Shown: positions 1 to 11,282, counted from the first letter of the stretch. The stretch: DNA of 64,000 nt from Centrapalus pauciflorus (GCA_020465985.1 JAANYP010000758.1:228310-292309), one strand, 5' to 3'. The notes: generated by a model not told the origin, from the sequence alone. Numbers and translations: made by a program.

Positions 1-28
1 TCGTCCACATTTACATAGTCTAGGTCAT

Positions 29-2550
29 TCAATTCTCGTAAAACTCCTCAACTGTACCATCTTCTCTTTCTACCTGAAAGGCGAGATAAAACACTTTAGC
101 TCTTTTGCACATCGTGATGGTGAGAAGCCTTTTTATCTTTGACTTTGACACTTTTGACCTCTTCTCCCTGAGCATCGACTGATTATACTCGGCATGTTCA
201 GTTTTCAAGACATTTGTAAGTTCCATCAGTAAGCGCATGCTGAACGACCCTGGTTTCTTCCTGAAGACCATCTTGAATCTTTCTTCCAGAAAAGGGTTCT
301 GGAACTGCTCAATTGGAAACTTCTGCAAATTCAGGCCTTAAACGGGGGGATCTTTTATCTCAGCTTTCTACGCTTCAAGTAGTTTGAAAATCTTCCCCCT
401 GCGTTCTTGCCTCAGCTCTTCTTTCAGTTCCGGTGGCAGAGAGCGTACCACACCTTTCGTGTACTAACTTACCCAATATAGATCGCTGTCATCATGGATA
501 CCAGACTCATCAGGTGGCTCATCAAATTTGTGTACAAGCTTAGCTCCTGAGGGCTCTGGTTCCTGGGTTTGTGGTTGGGGTACAGATTGGACTTGGGGAG
601 GACTTTAGATTCTGGGAGGGCTTTGGACTAGAGGGGATTCTTTTAGAGTGAAGGGAGCTTGAATTGAGGATAGGATTTCTTGTTGTGGGGCAGGGAGTTT
701 AGGAATTCAAATGATGAGGATGATTTTTGTGGTGACTCAGGCTCAGGTTAGTGAGTAAGGGATAGTCGTCATCAATATGGGAGTCTGAATCAGACACCAA
801 TATGATTTCGACTTTTTCGTGAGCGGGTTCAAATTCGACCATAGCTGACATCGGATCCAACGGAGCCGGTCCTTCAGCCAACGGCTCGTCTTCTAACATT
901 TCCTGAGCCTCATACCTCTGATCCCCGGACCCTTGTATGTCTGCTCCCTCAGATTCAGCTCCCCCTACAACCATGATCAGGTCCTCAGACTGAGTTTTTC
1001 TGCATTTCTCCCCCTCATGGCGATCAGGGTCGTCCTGATCGTTATGTTTCCTTTTCTGGGACTCAGCCTGAGGACGGCATTGGAGCTCTATTACGGCATA
1101 CTCAAGACGGTCCATTCTGGAGTTGAGCTGCTCCTGGACTTGAAGAATCAGGCAAGTTAGCGCGTCTATTTTGTCTGAAAGATCCGAAAGTTGAGATTGG
1201 ACTGAACGGGATCCTGGTGGAGGCAGATCCTCAGCAGCCTCCTTCTGGGCATCCAGGCCAGCCCGGGTAACAACTCCGGCAACACGTAAAGCTGCCGTTA
1301 GCATCTCGAGATTAATCTCGAGATGGCCTGAAGTGGACGGAATTGATGAAGCAACACCAGGTCTTCCTTCCATCGCATCTGGCTCCACAGCGGGATGCGC
1401 AGATCCGGAAGTTTGGGGAGCTGCCATCATTCGGGGGACACCACGAAGGTGTCGTGCATTGTGTGTGGGGGTGTGGGTGGGGAGTGAGCTGTGGGCGAAG
1501 GAAATTTGGTCACTTGGGGCGAAAAGTGACCTAATTCAACACCATGACTCTCCGAGTGAGAGGGTGATGCAGTATGTGGTAAATCTCCGTGAAATGAAGT
1601 AATGTCCTTTTGAGAGGACATTAAGTTGGCGGTGGGGGTAAATTCGACCATTGGACTGATGGTCTTTTGATGGGTTGTCCGGCTGATAGGGCTTAGGTCG
1701 CCCTCTGATGTTACCTCGAGCCCTCGTAAAACAGAGACGGTCCTTTCAGAATCCGCCATCTCTGCTTCCTCACCTGCAACACCCTCTCTCTCTCTCATGA
1801 ACAATCTCCCTCTCACCCATACCCAGTGATTGTTGAACTTCCACCTCATCTCCCTCAGCCTCACTCGCTCGAACCTCACCTTCGAATTGGGTAGGCTCAA
1901 TCGGTTCTGACCGAGCCTCATCCGGATAGAATTCCCTTAGATAAGCCCTAACCCGATCTGTTTGTACCGCTCTTTGAAGCAGAGATAGCGGAATAATCAT
2001 GACAGGCACAATAGGATTTCCCTTTGGGAGATTCGGTTTTTGAATAGTGGCGGTCATATAGACATCGGCCTCGGGGCGCTCATGGATGTCCTCGTCATTG
2101 TCCATTGCGTATTGGATGATTAGCTGAAGAAAACGCTGGATAGGTATGTATTTGCATCCACGCTTTGTTCCTCTCTCCAGGTTGACTCTCTTTAATTCTT
2201 CGAATAGAAAAGCAGCATAATCGTAATGTCGGTCGTAGGCGAAAGCTGCAAACATTGCAAGGACTTGGACGGATGCTGAGTCATGACCAGCATGTTTGGC
2301 ATTGAAGCACTTATTGATTATGTCGAAGAGAACCCTCCAATGTGCCTGAAGGTTCTTTGTGCGGAAGTCTGATGGCTTTGTCAGAGGGCCATCATATCCC
2401 ACAGACTTTATCTCTTCCAAGGTTTCTAGGGGAGAATGGATTGGTGCAAAATGAAGTCGATTTCAGGAATAGGCTTCGGCTGGGAGGCGTAGAATGTGGC
2501 GGATGGCTGCGGTTGTGATCTTGACCGGGACACAGTCAATGGTGGAGGTG
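29..2550 (-). pseudogene. Degenerate post-pol ORF3 of Copia element 1
   Basis: Reading runs through several frames: about 2550-2463, 2420-1770, 1921-1427, 1430-699 and 328-29, with stops and frameshifts between them. The N-terminal part has the signature seen in the two other ORF3 lineages of this window: an I-x-I...LR/HIL-x-L strip, then W-R-V-L-F...C-F-N-A-K-H-A-G-x-D, then F-x-F-E-E-L-K. The middle is acidic and Ser/Pro-rich with an NLS-like K-R-K-H. The last part (328-29) holds a V-x-R-E-D-G-T-V-E-E-F block resembling the C-terminal block of the others. I see no signal peptide or hydrophobic membrane span. Function is unknown; the position matches the env-like slot of Sireviruses. Confidence 0.7.
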
Positions 2551-2807
2551 AAGTAAGGTTCGGCATCTGATACAAACTGAAGATGATGTATGCTAAAAAT
2601 ATTATGTGATAATCCCTCGACATAGTCAGCATCCTTGATGACTAGATTATTTAAGACTAAATCCCCGTATCCTTTTATGTGAGCCTGGTGACTGTTCCCA
2701 AAATTTACTGTCCCACAGTATTGTTCTACCACATTCGACAGCAATTCTCTTCTCCCGGTCATGTGCTTGGAGCAAACCGAATCCATATACCAGATGGATT
2801 TTGCCTG
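2463..2807 (-). pseudogene. Protease fragment fused in frame to ORF3 (pol deletion junction)
   Basis: Just after an acceptor-like CAG (2805-2807) the frame reads W-Y-M-D-S-V-C-S-K-H-M-T-G, the Copia protease active-site region in which the usual D-S-G is D-S-V. It continues through the normal protease sequence to about S-D-A-E, then switches within the same open frame to Y-F-T-S-T-I-D...I-R-H-I-L-R-L, which belongs to the ORF3 N-terminal domain. The junction is near position 2550. Integrase, RT and RNase H, normally about 3 kb, are absent. Loss of the catalytic Gly and the missing half of the domain make it non-functional as a protease. Confidence 0.75.
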
Positions 2808-2917
2808 AAAAACAAGTAAATACATATAATGAAAATTTATAAGCATTCAAACAGATCCATCTTATATTGACAATCAAACCGTGTTGTTAACCGAGATGTT
2901 CAGAAAACATGATGAAT

Positions 2918-4760
2918 TTAGACCGGGTCCTGAGCTGTGTGCACAGAAGCCAAACGTGTCGGTTTAAGCACAACCGACAAGCAGAAGAACGGGTCCTGGC
3001 CTATGATAACTAGAAGCCAATTCATTGAAGTACGAGTCTTGATCTGAAGTAACCAAGAACCATTTGTCTTAAGATCACACAACTTTGGGTACCCATCATA
3101 ATATGGGTCCTTTTGGGTTAGGAGTTCCAGGTGAATATGGCACGTTTGTAGTTTTATGAACCCATTTTGCAGTTTTGTGTGGACCAGATGCATAGCCTTT
3201 TGGAATCCATTCAAAATTGGATTTATCAGGCTTTGGAACCTTAGGCGATGAAATTACCTTTGGTTTTTGACTTTTTGAGACTCGTTTGACTTTTGTTTTG
3301 GTTTTGGGGCTAGACAAAGTACAAGTCTCCTTTTTTATGATGGCCGATGATGCAACATATTTTATTTTCTTTTACGAACTCTTTTAGCAGGATAAGGCAC
3401 AAAAGCATTCATTTCAGGAACTTGGCGTCTAAAACGAGTTGGACATAATTTAAACAAGTCACTAAAAGAATACTTCAAACAAGCAGTAGAATTCGTTACA
3501 TCATTACATTGTTTTCAGAGCTTACATGCAACCTATCTCTAGAAACAAAATCATTTGGCATAACAGCCTTCTTCACTCAAAATATTGAAAAATCTTGCAT
3601 GGTTGTTTTTGGTACTCTTTTCACATGATCTGTAGGAACAAAACGACGAGAGTCAGTACGCATGGAAGACTTAGACTTTAAAGATTTTTCTTTTTCTTGG
3701 TGAGTGGGTTTATTAGAAGACTTGGATTGAATTTGAGTCTTCTTCGAAACCTCAGCTTTGAAAGATTTTGAGCACTCACCTTTAAAACTGATAGAAGAAT
3801 TTTCAATTTTAGTTTTACCTTTGTTAGATGACACGAGTGAGATTTTGGTAGGACGAGAAACCCTTGGCTATTTTAAGTGATCTTTTAAGCTTTGTGAAAC
3901 CATGTCAAATTTTTCTTTGTAGACTGTTAATTCCACAGATTGTTGAAAACTTTGATTTACCAATTTTTTCTCACTCTTAAGAAGAGCTTCTTGATAATCA
4001 AGAGCTTTCTTTCGAGTTGCCTTTAATTCCTTTTCTAAAACTTTAATTTTATGTTGAAGAACTTTTGTAGGAATGTAAATGTGAGGGATTGGTTTTACTG
4101 GTTTCGCTTTCATTTCAGCTTCAGAATAACTAGACAAGAAGTCTTCCTCTAGAGTGGGTACTCTATAAGGATAACTCTCGTTTAGTTCTTCATATTTAAA
4201 AGATATTTCTTTTTCTTTATTTTCAATACGTTTCTCATCTTCTTGGGTTAAGACTTTTGATGACTCAGAAAAGAAAGATTTAAGCTCAGCACCCATGTAA
4301 TTCATGTCATAAAAGAGAGGTAAAACTTTTTGAGCCTTTTCCAAATACTTAGGATTTTTAAAACCAATTCCTTGTTTAGAATGGTAAAACCTAGTCTCTT
4401 TGGGCTGATTCAAATGAATAGTTTGTTCAGTTTGACCCCGTTTTAAAAATTCATCATCAAGGGTCTTTATTCGAGAGTACAAACTTATTATTTCTTCTTC
4501 TATCATTTTGTATTTTTCTAAGCTGTATATGTTTTTCATACTTACCGTCTCTAATTGTTTTGATAGAACAATATTTCCTCTTTTAATGAGAACTTTTCAT
4601 TTGATAACCTATCCATACAAGATTCTAAATACGTATTCCTATCCGGAACATGTACCTTTTCAATTAGCATCTGTTTTATCACATTATGATTAGTTAACCA
4701 CTTTGATTGATATAACTCAGATGACTCTTTTAATGTTTGAGCTAGATGTTCAGCTTGCAC
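2918..4760 (-). pseudogene. Gag C-terminal region: coiled coil and Lys/Ser-rich tail
   Basis: Successive minus-strand frames (4760-4551, 4539-3868, 3834-3577, 3317-3096, 3214-2918) form one broken protein. The 4539-3868 segment (223 residues) is rich in Glu/Lys/Leu heptads, with long runs like K-V-L-E-K-E-L-K, and looks like a coiled coil. The following stretch is Lys/Ser-rich and ends with W-V-H-K-T and W-I-P-K-G motifs typical of the region between the zinc knuckle and protease in Sirevirus-like Copia polyproteins. No enzyme motif is present. It probably provides multimerisation and RNA-binding surface in the Gag particle, by inference. Confidence 0.65.
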
Positions 4761-4763
4761 ACA

Positions 4764-5684
4764 TTATTCTGTTTCAGCATTTAACCTATCTTCTAAATCA
4801 AGTATATGTGTGTGCAATTTACATTCACTATGTACAGATAAATTATTTACATGCCCTGGAATGTAAAAGGAATGTACCTCTCGTGCCTCGGAATCTGATG
4901 ACGAACATTCTGGATCGTCGGATCTGGCCATCAGACATGCTGGTGGATTTTGCGGTGTCTCCTCCTCAGCAGCAGTGTCTGAATCTGAATCGGTCGATGT
5001 AGCATAGTCATCCAATCCCAGACGATCCACCATGTAGCAATTCTTGCCTTTGTCGTCCTCGTCATCAGTATCCTCTGCATCCCAATAATCTTCTTCGGCA
5101 ACCAAAGCCATAGTATCCGTCCTCTTCTTGGCGGCTTCCAGCTTCCGCTCATAGTAACTGACGTACCTGTCGAACTTATTCTTGCATTTTCGAGCAAAGT
5201 GGCCCGGTTTTCCGCACTTGTAGCACAGACGTTCCTCATTTCCCTTAGGCTCCTCAGCTCTCGGCCTCTTATCTCTCCTCTCCATCGGCCTCTTGTCGGC
5301 ACGGCGAGGTTCTCTACTATCATCTCTTCGGCTGTCTCGACGATCATAGTCCCTGCGATCATCACGTCAGTCATCCCGTCTATCATCCCGACGATCATCC
5401 CTACGGTCGTAATGGCGTCTATCATCCTGGCGATCATCTCTCTTATCGTCTCGCCTTTCATAACGGCGGTCATCCCAATAGTCCCGTCTATCGTCATATC
5501 ATCGGTCATCTCTGTCATCCCTCCGATAATCATCCCTTTTGTCGTCTCGACGATAGTCATCTCGTCTGTCATCCGAATACCGCCGCGGACCGGTGTCGTA
5601 GCGGAGCTGATTGTTAGTCTTATTGGAAAAACGTCGTTGTGGTAGACGATTAGTCCATAAGGCTATTTGTTCCTGAATTGTCAC
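4764..5684 (-). pseudogene. Gag middle: Arg-Asp repeat and CCHC zinc knuckle
   Basis: Frame 5285-4764 contains one nucleocapsid-type knuckle, C-Y-K-C-G-K-P-G-H-F-A-R-K-C, near 5225-5184, followed by an acidic Asp/Glu/Ser-rich tail. Upstream, 5684-5330 encodes a mixed-charge low-complexity stretch (repeated D-D-R-R-D-D-Y-R-R-D-D-K) generated by an imperfect DNA minisatellite; a frameshift separates the two parts. The CCHC motif binds retroelement RNA during packaging in this family. The opposite strand of the repeat also stays open (Ile-rich, 5199-5645), but this is a shadow of the biased codons. Confidence 0.8.
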
Positions 5685-5900
5685 TTCTTCTTCATCTATA
5701 ATCTCACGCGGCGGAGAAGCATATCGGCACTGGGATTATGATGAACCTTGAGTATAAGATGCAGTGGGAATGTTCTTGTTGGGTATCAAGGCCATAGATT
5801 CAGTTGGTTTAATGCCCGTATCGGCAGATAGTAACAAGGGTGCTAACTGATTTCCCATCTGCTTTTGATGGTCTACGTCACCCTGATACTTTTTCAGTTA

Positions 5901-6542
5901 TTAAACACCACATTGATAGACACATTGGGAATGTCCAAAACTCGTCGCGTGGCTCGGCATACAATTTGCCATTCGGGGGCTAAGGTAGCAAAGAATTGGG
6001 ATGTTGATGTCATCATTGTCTTTCTTTATGTGCAGTTTGTTAAGTTCATTCAGAACTGCACAGATGCTGGTAAACGTGGCCTGTAGTGACTCCCCGTCTT
6101 TGGCCTTGAATTCGGTAAACTTTTCCTTTGCCTCCTCAATTTTGGCTCTGTCATCTAAGTCTGCCCCTAGCATTTGAACCTCTAATTCATCCCACATTTC
6201 CTTTGTGGACATCTTGCTGTCAACACCTACAAGGATATCAATGGGCAGCGCTTGGTAGATCAGATATTCAGCCCTCTTGTCAGCATGTTGCCTGTCTCGC
6301 TCTGCCTCATTTGCAGGTTCGCGTTCAACTTTGGATGTGAGTACAAGTGGGTCAGCTTCGGGTCTAGAAGCAATTTCCCAATAATAGATAACTGGGCCTT
6401 CGAAAATTGATTGGAGCATAAGGTTGCCATTTGGTTGCATACCAACAAACTCGAGAAATCGGGACTTCCACTGCTCATACTCATCTGGATACAGAACAGG
6501 TGGTCTGTTCTCGGATCCTAGGACAAGGGCTTCTCGAGACAT
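5901..6542 (-). pseudogene. Gag N-terminal domain (Copia type), frameshifted
   Basis: ATG at 6542 opens a gag with the W-K-S-R-F-L-x-F-V start and the M-W-D-E-L-E-V-Q...L-N-E-L-N-K-L core typical of Copia gag polypeptides (UBN2-like). Compared with the intact copy in element E (63235 onward), an extra base near 6005 shifts the frame after N-D-D-I-N-I, and the ORF ends at 5901 after a nonsense tail. The start is strongly supported because the same ATG and first 30 residues occur in element E. It would form the capsid part of the particle if intact. Confidence 0.85.
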
Positions 6543-7498
6543 GATTTATGGTGCTGATATGAAAGAATGAGATCCTGAAGGTGGAAACTGGATTCGGAAT
6601 GGCTGAACTACGGATGAACGGTACCTTGGATGGTACGAATTCGGATCAAATGATGATTTCGGATAGGACCGAATTCGGGAGAACAGTGACTTCGGATGGG
6701 ACCTAGAACAGGTTGACCTAGAACTGCGGAGGGATCGAATTCGGGTGAACGATGAATTCGGATGGAACCAAATTCGGATGGACCAAGATCAGGATAACCG
6801 AATTCGGATGAATAGTGTAGACTGTGGATGACCACTTGGAAAAAAATTTTCAAGAAGGAAACACCGAATTCGGATGGTCCGATATGAAAGTACAAAATGA
6901 AAGCACAAGTTAAAATAAGTGTGTTAAAATTGTCTGATCTGAACTTCGGGGGGTCCGAAGTTTGGATTGGACTGAAGTGTGGTCCGAAGTGGGGAAATTT
7001 TGGTCCGAAGGTCACCTAAATATGGTCCGAAGTGGACCGAACTATGGTCCGAACTGGTCCGAAAATGGGTCCGAAATGCAACAGTATATGGTCCGAAATA
7101 CAGCAGATATGAATTATTTCAGAAACTATCCAGAATTACAACTAGCAGATTTTTGGCCTAAAAATAGTTTCTAAATGATTGGAAAATTAATTTAAACACT
7201 TTTAAGTCTTTAAAATATACCAAAACACGTAAAAATCTTTTAAAAATGGACCAAACCAACTAGAAAACTCATATTTTTTCAAGACTTAAAACCAGATTTA
7301 AATGGACAAAATAATGTAAAGATTGAACCTAAATAGCTCTAAATCAGTAGGGAATGAATACTAGATGATTATACTAAAAGAAAAACACGAAAACAGAAAT
7401 TTTTTGAAGAAAAGAAGATCAAGCCATATGAAAATGATGAAGAACAACGATGAACAGCAGAATAATCCGAGAATTTGAAGTTGAAATCCACCTCCTGA
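6543..7498 (-). other. 5' leader of element 1, packed with TCCGAA-type motifs
   Basis: Untranslated leader between PBS and gag. From about 6600 to 7100 it is studded with short repeats around GAATTCGGA and TGGTCCGAA, many forming CCGAATTCGG-like palindromes. The rest (7100-7498) is AT-rich and featureless. The same motif crowding occurs in the leader of element E (62480-63180), so it is a family trait. ORFs in it are repeat artefacts. Confidence 0.75.
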
Positions 7499-7510
7499 GC
7501 TCTGATACCA
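7499..7510 (-). promoter_or_regulatory. Primer binding site of element 1
   Basis: GCTCTGATACCA on the plus strand is the reverse complement of TGGTATCAGAGC, the standard plant PBS complementary to the 3' end of initiator tRNA-Met. It lies 2 bp inside the LTR end, as expected for minus-strand DNA priming. Confidence 0.9.
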
Positions 7511-7512
7511 AT

Positions 7513-7995
7513 TGTTATGAATGATTCCCAGATAATATCAGCACACAAATGTATATAATCACTCAAATAATCAACCACAAACAGAATCTTCACTCAATGA
7601 TTGTGAAATGATTAAAAGGGAAGACAAAGAGAATATCAATATTGAATGCGGCGGCTGGAGAATGAAATGATATCCGTGTGTTTTCAAATTGTCAACCCTC
7701 CTTTTACACAAAACCCCTAGAGTGCATTTGGTACTGAGAATTAAGCATAGGGAATTGGAAATAAGAGGAATTCCTATGTTGACAAACATCGGAATTCCTC
7801 TTATTTCCATTTCCCTATGCTTAATTCTCAGTACCAAACATAGTGTAGGAGAATAAAATCAACTTTAAGGGAATTTCACTTTGGCCCCTTAACATTAAAT
7901 ACAAACAAACTAACTTGAAATAAATTACAAGACAAACTATTCTAGAAATAATTATTACAAAATAAATCCACAAGATCGCAATTTAATATCTAACA
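7513..7995 (-). repeat. 5' LTR of Copia element 1
   Basis: Bounded by TG (7513) and CA (7995) and next to the PBS. It is recognisably homologous, in reverse orientation, to the LTR of element E (61733-62060), for example around the TAATAATTATTACAAAA-type block and the TCTAACA terminus. At 483 bp it is longer than its 328-bp relative mainly because a 112-bp inverted-repeat insertion sits at 7727-7838. Confidence 0.8.
7727..7838. mobile_element. Foldback MITE-like insertion inside the LTR
   Basis: Two 48-bp arms (7727-7774 and 7791-7838), starting TTTGGTACTGAG and ending CTCAGTACCAAA, are inverted copies with a single mismatch around a 16-bp loop. It has no coding capacity. It is absent from the homologous LTR of element E. 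A clear target duplication is not visible, so the superfamily is open (PIF/Harbinger-like or hAT-like MITE). Confidence 0.7.
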
Positions 7996-8366
7996 ACCAG
8001 CACACCAAGACTACGTATATCAAGAGTCGTCATCAATGGTGACGACTTATTTGGACAAGATCCGTTTGTTGGGTACAATTTATAATAGAGTTAAAAACAA
8101 TTTATATTGTATAAAGTACAGGGGTTGGTTGTGTAAATACTCAATACTTTGTATTGAGTATATATATAGGAATATAGGATACGAATGAGTGGGTGTGGAC
8201 AGGTGAATGCATGTTGAGAGAAGAGTGTCAAGCAAGAAAGTCAAGAACATCAATGTAATATTTCTTCTCTCATTAATCAAGCATTCGGTTTTATGGTTTT
8301 ATGAAAATTGTTCATATGATTGTTTAATGTTGATTGAATTGCATGAAATGTGAATTCACATGGACT
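7996..8366. other. Unresolved AT-rich segment, possible solo-LTR-like sequence
   Basis: From about 8067 (TGTTGGGTACAA) the sequence has LTR-like character: a TATATATA stretch near 8159 and a transcribed-leader-like tail. However, no PBS, PPT or second copy is present to prove it. A 7-bp-arm hairpin (GTCGTCA...TGACGAC) lies near 8027-8047. No gene seen. Confidence 0.3.
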
Positions 8367-8561
8367 GGTAAATAACCTACGTGGAATAAGTTTTAATTGT
8401 TGAAACCGGTTGTCAAGTATTACATATCATATAAACCCCCGTTGATAATTTCTAATTGTAATTTTTAAACGGGATTACATCATCAACGGCGGTTTAAATT
8501 ATGTGTAATACGTGGCAACCGATTTCAACAATTAAAACTTATTCCACGTTGGTTATTTACC
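8367..8561. repeat. Inverted repeat with ~80-bp arms (foldback element)
   Basis: The left arm (8367-8446), beginning GGTAAATAACC, pairs with the right arm (8482-8561), ending GGTTATTTACC, with several mismatches. The arms share the block GTGGAATAAGTTTTAATTGT and its complement. The loop is about 35 bp. Noncoding; probably a MITE or foldback remnant. Confidence 0.75.
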
Positions 8562-8724
8562 GAACCACGTAAGATTAATAACCGGTTTCAGCCGGTTACC
8601 CATTGATAAAACATTGATTTACTGATTTTTAGTTAGTTCGATGTTTTCTATGCAACGAAAAATGATTTAGGGTTTTAATCACAAAAACTGACAAGTTTGA
8701 GGGCTTTTGCGTAATTATCCCTTA

Positions 8725-9545
8725 TAAATACTATCAAAAAGGTAAATATGTTCATTTCTCGTGAAACCAAATGACATAACCATTAATTGACAAATGACGT
8801 TTATAGTTTTTAATAATATCAAATAATATTTAAACCAAATCTATCAAAATCTAATATAATCTACTTTTAGATTTAAAACAAATCAAATCCAATAAAAATC
8901 TAATACTTTAATAACTTATTAATTATAATAAAATAAAAATTTAATAGATAAAAAAATAATTACTATTCATATATATACATTAAAAAATATAAATAAGTAA
9001 TAGGTCATGATATCTCGGCCAGTAAAAAATTAAATGGGAATATAGAAAACAATTTGATCATAAGTATAAATTTGAATTTTTATGAAACAAATTATATCAA
9101 GTGTTATAATAAAAACAAAAGAGTTATATAATGGTATAAATATATATTTAAAATAATTTGTATTTAAAAAAAGCTCCAACATTAATAAATGTTATGTCGG
9201 AATATAGATAAAACAATATGATCATAATTATGCATTCGAATACTTATAAAACAAAATATATTAAAAGTTATAACAGGATAACAAATCACTTATATATTAC
9301 ATATCTTTCTATAAATACTATCAAAATAGTAATATGCTCATTTCTGGTGAAACCAAATGACATAACCATGAATTGACAAATGACATTTATAGTTTTTAAA
9401 AATAACAAATAATATTTAAACTATAGTTATCCAATAAAAATCTAATACTTTAATAACTTATTAATTATAATATCATAAAAGATTAAAAGAAAATTTTAAT
9501 TACTATTCATATATATACATTTAAAAATATAAAAAATTAATAGGT
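8725..9545. repeat. Dispersed direct duplication in AT-rich DNA
   Basis: Segment 8725-9005 (ATAAATACTATCAAAA, then GAAACCAAATGACATAACCAT and so on) recurs at about 9305-9545 in the same orientation with moderate divergence. No coding sequence lies in or between the copies. It may be an old tandem duplication or two fragments of one repeat; 8562-8724 and 9546-9638 show nothing else. Confidence 0.6.
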
Positions 9546-9638
9546 CGTGATAAATAATATCATTTTTATAAACTTTTGTTTAAAAAAAAGATATTTAAGT
9601 TTATCGTTTAGATTATTGTATTATGTATAAAAAATAGG

Positions 9639-9939
9639 GTTAATTACAAAAATGGTTCCTATGGTTTGTATTAAATTTTGGATTTGGTCCTTGAACTTTT
9701 AATTTTGCAAAATTGGTCATTATCATCAAGGTTTACTTTCAAGATTGGTCCCTTATCCATAAACTTTAATTAAAATACCCATTTTGCCCTTAATTGTATT
9801 TATACATTTGAGTCTTTTAGTTACAAATTATTAACAACTCTTTTTTAATAAAACAAATAGATATAAAAATATAATAAAAGTAATAATGTTGTTAATCAAT
9901 TAGAAACAAAAATCAAATACAATAAAAATATCTACACTT

Positions 9940-9970
<31 letters not shown>

Positions 9971-10582
9971 AATTTCATTTCGCATAATTTATACTTTATA
10001 CTTTGTATTTTTTATGGTATATATATACACACCAAATTTTTGAACGAAAGCATTTCGAATTAAATTGGTTCAACATTTTCCATTTCGTTAAACTGGAAAT
10101 CGGAATTGTTAGTCATTTTTCTGCTAAAAACATTAAAAATTAGATTGTTTGTTTATTACGTTTGGTTAAATTAAAAATCGGAATGGTTGTTCATTTTTTC
10201 CATCTAAAACACGTAAAATAAGATTGATTAGTCTTTTTTTCCATTTAGTTAACCATTTCGCTCGAAAAATTGAAATGGTTCAACATTTTTTAAATGTTTT
10301 TTTTTGGAAAAAATGACAAACCATTTCGGTCGTCAATTTAATTAAATGGAAAAAAAAAAACCACTTAATCTAGTTTTAATGTTTTTTTAATCAATTAAAC
10401 CAATTAAAATTTTCAATTTTTAAGTTACCAAACGAAAAAACCGTCAACCAGTTTAGTTTTAAATATTTTCGCTTGGAAAAAACGACGAACCATTTCGATC
10501 CTAAATTTAATCGTTGAAAAAAACACGAACTCTGATTTTTAATTTAACCAAACGGAAAAAAAACAATCAATCAATCTATAAA
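9639..10582 (+). repeat. Unclassified 'repeat A', copy 1 (uninterrupted)
   Basis: Starts at GTTAATTACAAAAATGG and ends near ACAATCAATCAATC. Copy 2 (22500-37657) matches along its length once two nested insertions are removed, so copy 1 gives the empty sites of both. It contains an (AT)n run at 9941-9963 and weak repeats of CATTTCG and TTAACCAAA motifs. No transposase ORF, so it is nonautonomous or a fragment; orientation is arbitrary. Confidence 0.65.
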
Positions 10583-11282
10583 ATTTTCCAATTCAAAAAA
10601 TGACAATATATTCCATTTTTTAATTTTTTTTTTGAATGAATAGAACAATAAATCTTTAGGGTGTGTTTAGTTACTGAAAATTTCCAAATTTTCATCTCAC
10701 TTTTCAAAGAAAATGAAAACTTGTTTACTTAACAATAATTTCATAAATTTTCATTTCACTTTTTAAAATACCACTTTTCATATTTACTGAAACACCCTTC
10801 CAGCTATTATAGATGTTTCACAAACAATTAACCATAATTAACAATAAATACTTACGGACATGTGGTCAAATTTAAATTTTCAATATTCAAAAGCCATCAA
10901 CATGATACGTCCCACCTTGTCACCTAATAATGAGCAAAGTTTGGGGTATCATGGATCAAAGCAGTTAGGGTTACAAATTTTAACCATCCAAAATACTTAA
11001 CCATGAATAAAACTAAATTCATTCACGTGCGTATACCAAAACGGGAGTCCACTAAATCCCCACCCAAAACTTTATCAAAGATATGCGAAAACAATGAAGC
11101 CGCTAGTCAAGGTCCAATCCACTATCAATACGGCTAGGTGTGATGCTTTCCTTTACCTGAAAGGGGGTTAACAACTAAAGGGAGTCAACAAAGTTGGGTG
11201 AGTTGCTAGATTAGAAGGATACATAATATACATGCATGCAATGATAAGCAACGAGTATGTTCAATAACCAATATGATCCAGT
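10583..11282. other. Repeat debris without genes
   Basis: AT-rich. A segment starting about 10660 (GGGTGTGTTTAGTTACTG) resembles the end of a MITE, but I find no partner end. From about 10950 the composition changes to that of the old element that continues to 12946. No ORF worth calling. Confidence 0.4.

Larger units (their letters stand above)
1..7995 (-). mobile_element. Copia LTR retrotransposon, element 1 (5' LTR to ORF3; 3' end outside window)
   Basis: Reading leftward on the minus strand the order is: 5' LTR (7995-7513), PBS, a motif-rich leader, gag with one CCHC zinc knuckle, a coiled-coil/Lys-rich gag tail, a short protease segment, then directly the downstream ORF3. Integrase, reverse transcriptase and RNase H are missing between protease and ORF3, so this is a deletion derivative that would need proteins in trans. 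The gag N-terminus and LTR closely match element E at 61733-64000, so the two are copies of one family entering the window from opposite ends. Stops and frameshifts occur throughout. The 3' LTR and target duplication lie left of the window. Confidence 0.88.

Noticed and set aside
5199..5645. Plus-strand 148-codon Ile/Val-rich ORF, superficially membrane-like
   Set aside because: It is the antisense shadow of the Arg-Asp repeat in gag; codon bias of the repeat keeps all frames open.
10655..10800. MITE beginning GGGTGTGTTTAGTTACTG
   Set aside because: No opposite terminus or target duplication found.
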